From Micropruina sp. (lineage in GTDB: Bacteria; Actinomycetota; Actinomycetes; Propionibacteriales; Propionibacteriaceae), in contig JADJTM010000003.1 of NCBI GenBank assembly GCA_016711205.1, positions 62,001-126,000 on the forward strand: 64,000 nt of DNA. Direction: 5' to 3'. Made by a program: the position numbers and the translations under genes. This document shows positions 62,392 to 64,000 of this stretch, piece by piece; within the stretch, counting starts at the first letter, position 1; the number at the start of each line of letters is the position of its first letter. The notes beneath the pieces were generated by a model that had not been told where the DNA came from, did no database searches, and was given only the letters and a program-made list of their open reading frames with translations.

Positions 62392-63026
62392 GGCATAGCC
62401 GAGAAAGCCTCCGTCGTCGCGCTCGCTGACCGCGACGATGCGATCGCCCGCGATGCCGTCCGCCAGCATCTGCCGGGTCGCCAAATAGGTGTCGGGAAAC
62501 TCGGCATTGTGCAGTGGATCGATGGCGGCGAAGTCGTCGGCGCGGGGCAGCCGCACGCGCGGATCGTCCGCCGGCCAGTCGGTCAACGCGTCGGCGGCCA
62601 CGACGAACACATGATTGGGAACGGACGCCGCCCAGCCCAGCTGGTCGGCCAGCGCCGCCATGCGCACGTTGGCGACGTCCGAGCCGATCTCGTGCGCGAC
62701 GATCCCGGGCGGACAGGTCGCGACCGCCGCCTCGAGCAGCGGACGGGCCCAGGTGTCCCAACCTTCGGCCACCCACGGCCCGAAGATCCAGCTGCGGCCC
62801 AGCTCGGTGTCGGTGTCGGCGAGGTGACGCCGACCATGCGTCCGGCATCGACCGCGACCAGCACCGAGTCGGGCCAGGCCGCGCCCAGATCCTCCAGTTC
62901 GAGCCGCAGATCCTCGCGCTGGGTACCCACGTAGCAGGTGCCGGTCGACGGATCGGCCTGCTGCGCGGTGATCAGATCGAGCACCTCGTCGACCTCGGTT
63001 GCATCGATCGCCCTGATCTCTCCCAT
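62137..63026 (-). pseudogene. GNAT-family acetyltransferase (two-domain), apparent frameshift
   Basis: From ATG 63024-63026 the frame reads MGEIRAIDATEVDEVLDLIT to VDAGRMVGVTS; the continuation ADTDTELGRSWIFGPWVAEG ... LYRKLGFVLETTIVGYSSPR is in another frame ending at 62137. One base missing near 62823 (plus strand, G pair) accounts for it. The C-terminal GNAT domain is complete (FIAIDPAARGAGAGLGLLVT, acetyl-CoA loop R-G-A-G-A-G-L-G). The repaired protein would be ~296 aa; substrate unknown. Confidence 0.75.
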
Positions 63027-63070
63027 CCCCCCATCGTCGCGGGTGGGACCGACCCCCACAAGGGCACGGG

Positions 63071-63367
63071 TCAAGCGCCGACGGTGCCGTCGCCGCCGGC
63101 CTGCCAGGCCGCTGCCCGGACGATCTCGGTGCCCAGGCCGAGATCCTGCTCGGGAGCGACCTCGAACCGGGTCTGCCATCCCGCTCCGTCCGGCATCGGC
63201 ACGGACGGTGCCGCCTCCATCAACAGCTGGTCGCAGTGGCTGATCCGCCAGCGGTCACCGATGTCGGTCACCGTCCAGGGCCGCCCCTGATGGACGGCGG
63301 CCATCGCGGCGGACAGGTCGGCCACCGTGAGCGCGCGTGAGGTCGCGATGATCAGATCCCGTGTCAT
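63071..63367 (-). CDS. Hypothetical protein, 98 aa
   Basis: ATG 63365-63367 (MTRDLIIATSRALTVADLSAAM). A short alpha/beta-looking protein with GRPWTVTDIGDRWRISHCDQ in the centre and a Gly/Ala tail. No signal peptide or membrane segment. A GGGGGGATC stretch precedes the start. Not recognised; it lies 44 bp after the start of the frameshifted GNAT gene and is read on the same strand upstream of it, so the two may form an operon. Confidence 0.6.
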   Translation of the reverse strand: MTRDLIIATSRALTVADLSAAMAAVHQGRPWTVTDIGDRWRISHCDQLLMEAAPSVPMPDGAGWQTRFEVAPEQDLGLGTEIVRAAAWQAGGDGTVGA

Positions 63368-63515
63368 GAAGATCCCCCCGTTGTCTTCAGGGCACCCCGA
63401 GTGTGCGGTGCCAGTCTGCCGGTCGTCGAGCCGTGCGGGCCAGTCACCGCGCGGGTGACAGCAGGGCAGCAGTACCTGTCGCGGGTGGACGGGGTGGCGA
63501 TGGCAGAATCGCCGC

Positions 63516-63932
63516 ATGCCCGAGCACGACATCGCCTGCGCCATCATCGAGGGACGAGTGGCGGCCGAGGTGGTGCTGCGGACGTCGGAGGTGATCGCGT
63601 TTCTCGATCACCGGCCGGTGTTCAAGGGCCACGTGCTGGTGTGTCCGATCCGGCACGTGGACACGCTGCTCGACCTGCCGGACGAACTCGTGCTGCCGCT
63701 GATCGGTGCCTGCCGGCGGCTCGCCGCCGCCATGCTGCCCGCGGTGGGTGCGCAAGGCACCTTCGTGGCGATCAACAATGTGGTCAGCCAGTCGGTGCCG
63801 CACCTGCACGTGCACGTGGTGCCGCGCAGCAAAGGGGACGGACTGCGCGGCTTCTTCTGGCCCCGGACCTCCTACGCCGAGGGCGAGGCGGCCGCGTACG
63901 CGACGCTGTTGCGCGAAGCGCTGAACGCCTGA
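63516..63932 (+). CDS. HIT-family protein
   Basis: A 138-aa histidine-triad nucleotide-binding protein. CAIIEGRVAAEVVLRTSEVIAFLDHRPVFKGHVLVCPIRH forms the N-terminal sheet and VPHLHVHVVPR carries the triad (His96, His98, His100; His98 is the expected nucleophile-adjacent residue by family pattern). HIT hydrolases act on AMP-conjugates such as phosphoramidates or Ap4A. Divergent from the 98-aa protein across 148 bp. Confidence 0.93.
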   Translation: MPEHDIACAIIEGRVAAEVVLRTSEVIAFLDHRPVFKGHVLVCPIRHVDTLLDLPDELVLPLIGACRRLAAAMLPAVGAQGTFVAINNVVSQSVPHLHVHVVPRSKGDGLRGFFWPRTSYAEGEAAAYATLLREALNA

Positions 63933-63978
63933 GCGTCGGCCGGCCCAGCAGCGGCAACGACCACCTTCCCCGGTCCAC

Positions 63979-63998
63979 TGTAGATCAAATGGTCTACA
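63979..63998. promoter_or_regulatory. Operator-like inverted repeat at the window end
   Basis: TGTAGA (63979-63984) and TCTACA (63993-63998) are exact inverse copies with an 8-nt spacer (TCAAATGG). AT-rich for this genome and GntR/FadR-like; the regulated gene would lie beyond the window. Confidence 0.4.
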
Positions 63999-64000
63999 CG

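Overview
This 64-kb window is chromosomal DNA from a very GC-rich Actinomycetota bacterium. Lineage markers are a WhiB regulator, adjacent mycothiol genes (mshA, mshB), the actinobacterial 'helicase/secretion neighbourhood' form of the Tad pilus locus, a TopA with a Lys/Ala-rich tail and GR(Y/F)G repeats, frequent GTG starts with 4-bp GTGA/ATGA overlaps, and apparent leaderless starts. The genus cannot be fixed from sequence alone; an order such as Propionibacteriales is only a guess.

Layout. 1-4.8 kb: whiB4-like gene, two ArsA-type ATPases, a 53-aa protein, RidA, nth, a thioredoxin-like lipoprotein and a CoA-type NUDIX, mostly overlapping. 4.9-8.1 kb: GH13 alpha-glucosidase, holin-like membrane protein, methyltransferase. 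8.1-15.4 kb: Tad/Flp pilus locus (TadZ, TadA, TadB, TadC, pilin, two TadE-like proteins) and a convergent DUF1998 helicase. 15.6-24.7 kb: amidohydrolase, NPPY methyltransferase, topA, a CYTH/CHAD-like protein, tmk, holB. 24.8-31.7 kb: DoxX protein, S33 peptidase, tRNA-Thr(CGT), a MazF module with a frameshifted antitoxin, oxidoreductase, cysE behind a poly-cysteine leader peptide, and a solitary adenine-specific DNA methylase. 31.7-33.2 kb: a decayed insertion sequence with long terminal inverted repeats and a poly-G/poly-C tract. 33.3-40.4 kb: TetR-controlled ABC exporter operon (two adaptor proteins, two ATPases, two permeases), last gene frameshifted. 40.4-47.1 kb: PAP2, orphan PTS IIB, large patatin, tandem GNAT, then about 1 kb of repeats. 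47.1-52.5 kb: lactate locus (FadR-type regulator, FAD/Fe-S dehydrogenase, lactate permease). 52.5-64 kb: YbaK, LysE, VOC, pRiA4b-type protein, opine-dehydrogenase-like enzyme, Bcr-type MFS, mshB, mshA, a frameshifted MFS, a frameshifted GNAT, a small unknown protein and a HIT protein.

Co-operation. The Tad genes form one envelope machine. mshA and mshB catalyse two steps of mycothiol synthesis, and cysE feeds the cysteine that mycothiol needs. The lactate genes form a sensing, uptake and oxidation module.

Most interesting signals: the leaderless poly-cysteine uORF before cysE with a possible Shine-Dalgarno-masking stem; one bipartite promoter-like motif before both the tad operon and the pilin gene; several dispersed palindromic repeat families, one apparently derived from the insertion-sequence ends, and one duplicated segment carrying the 3' end of cysE. 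Four genes are each broken by one missing base in or beside a G/C run, which suggests residual consensus errors rather than real decay.
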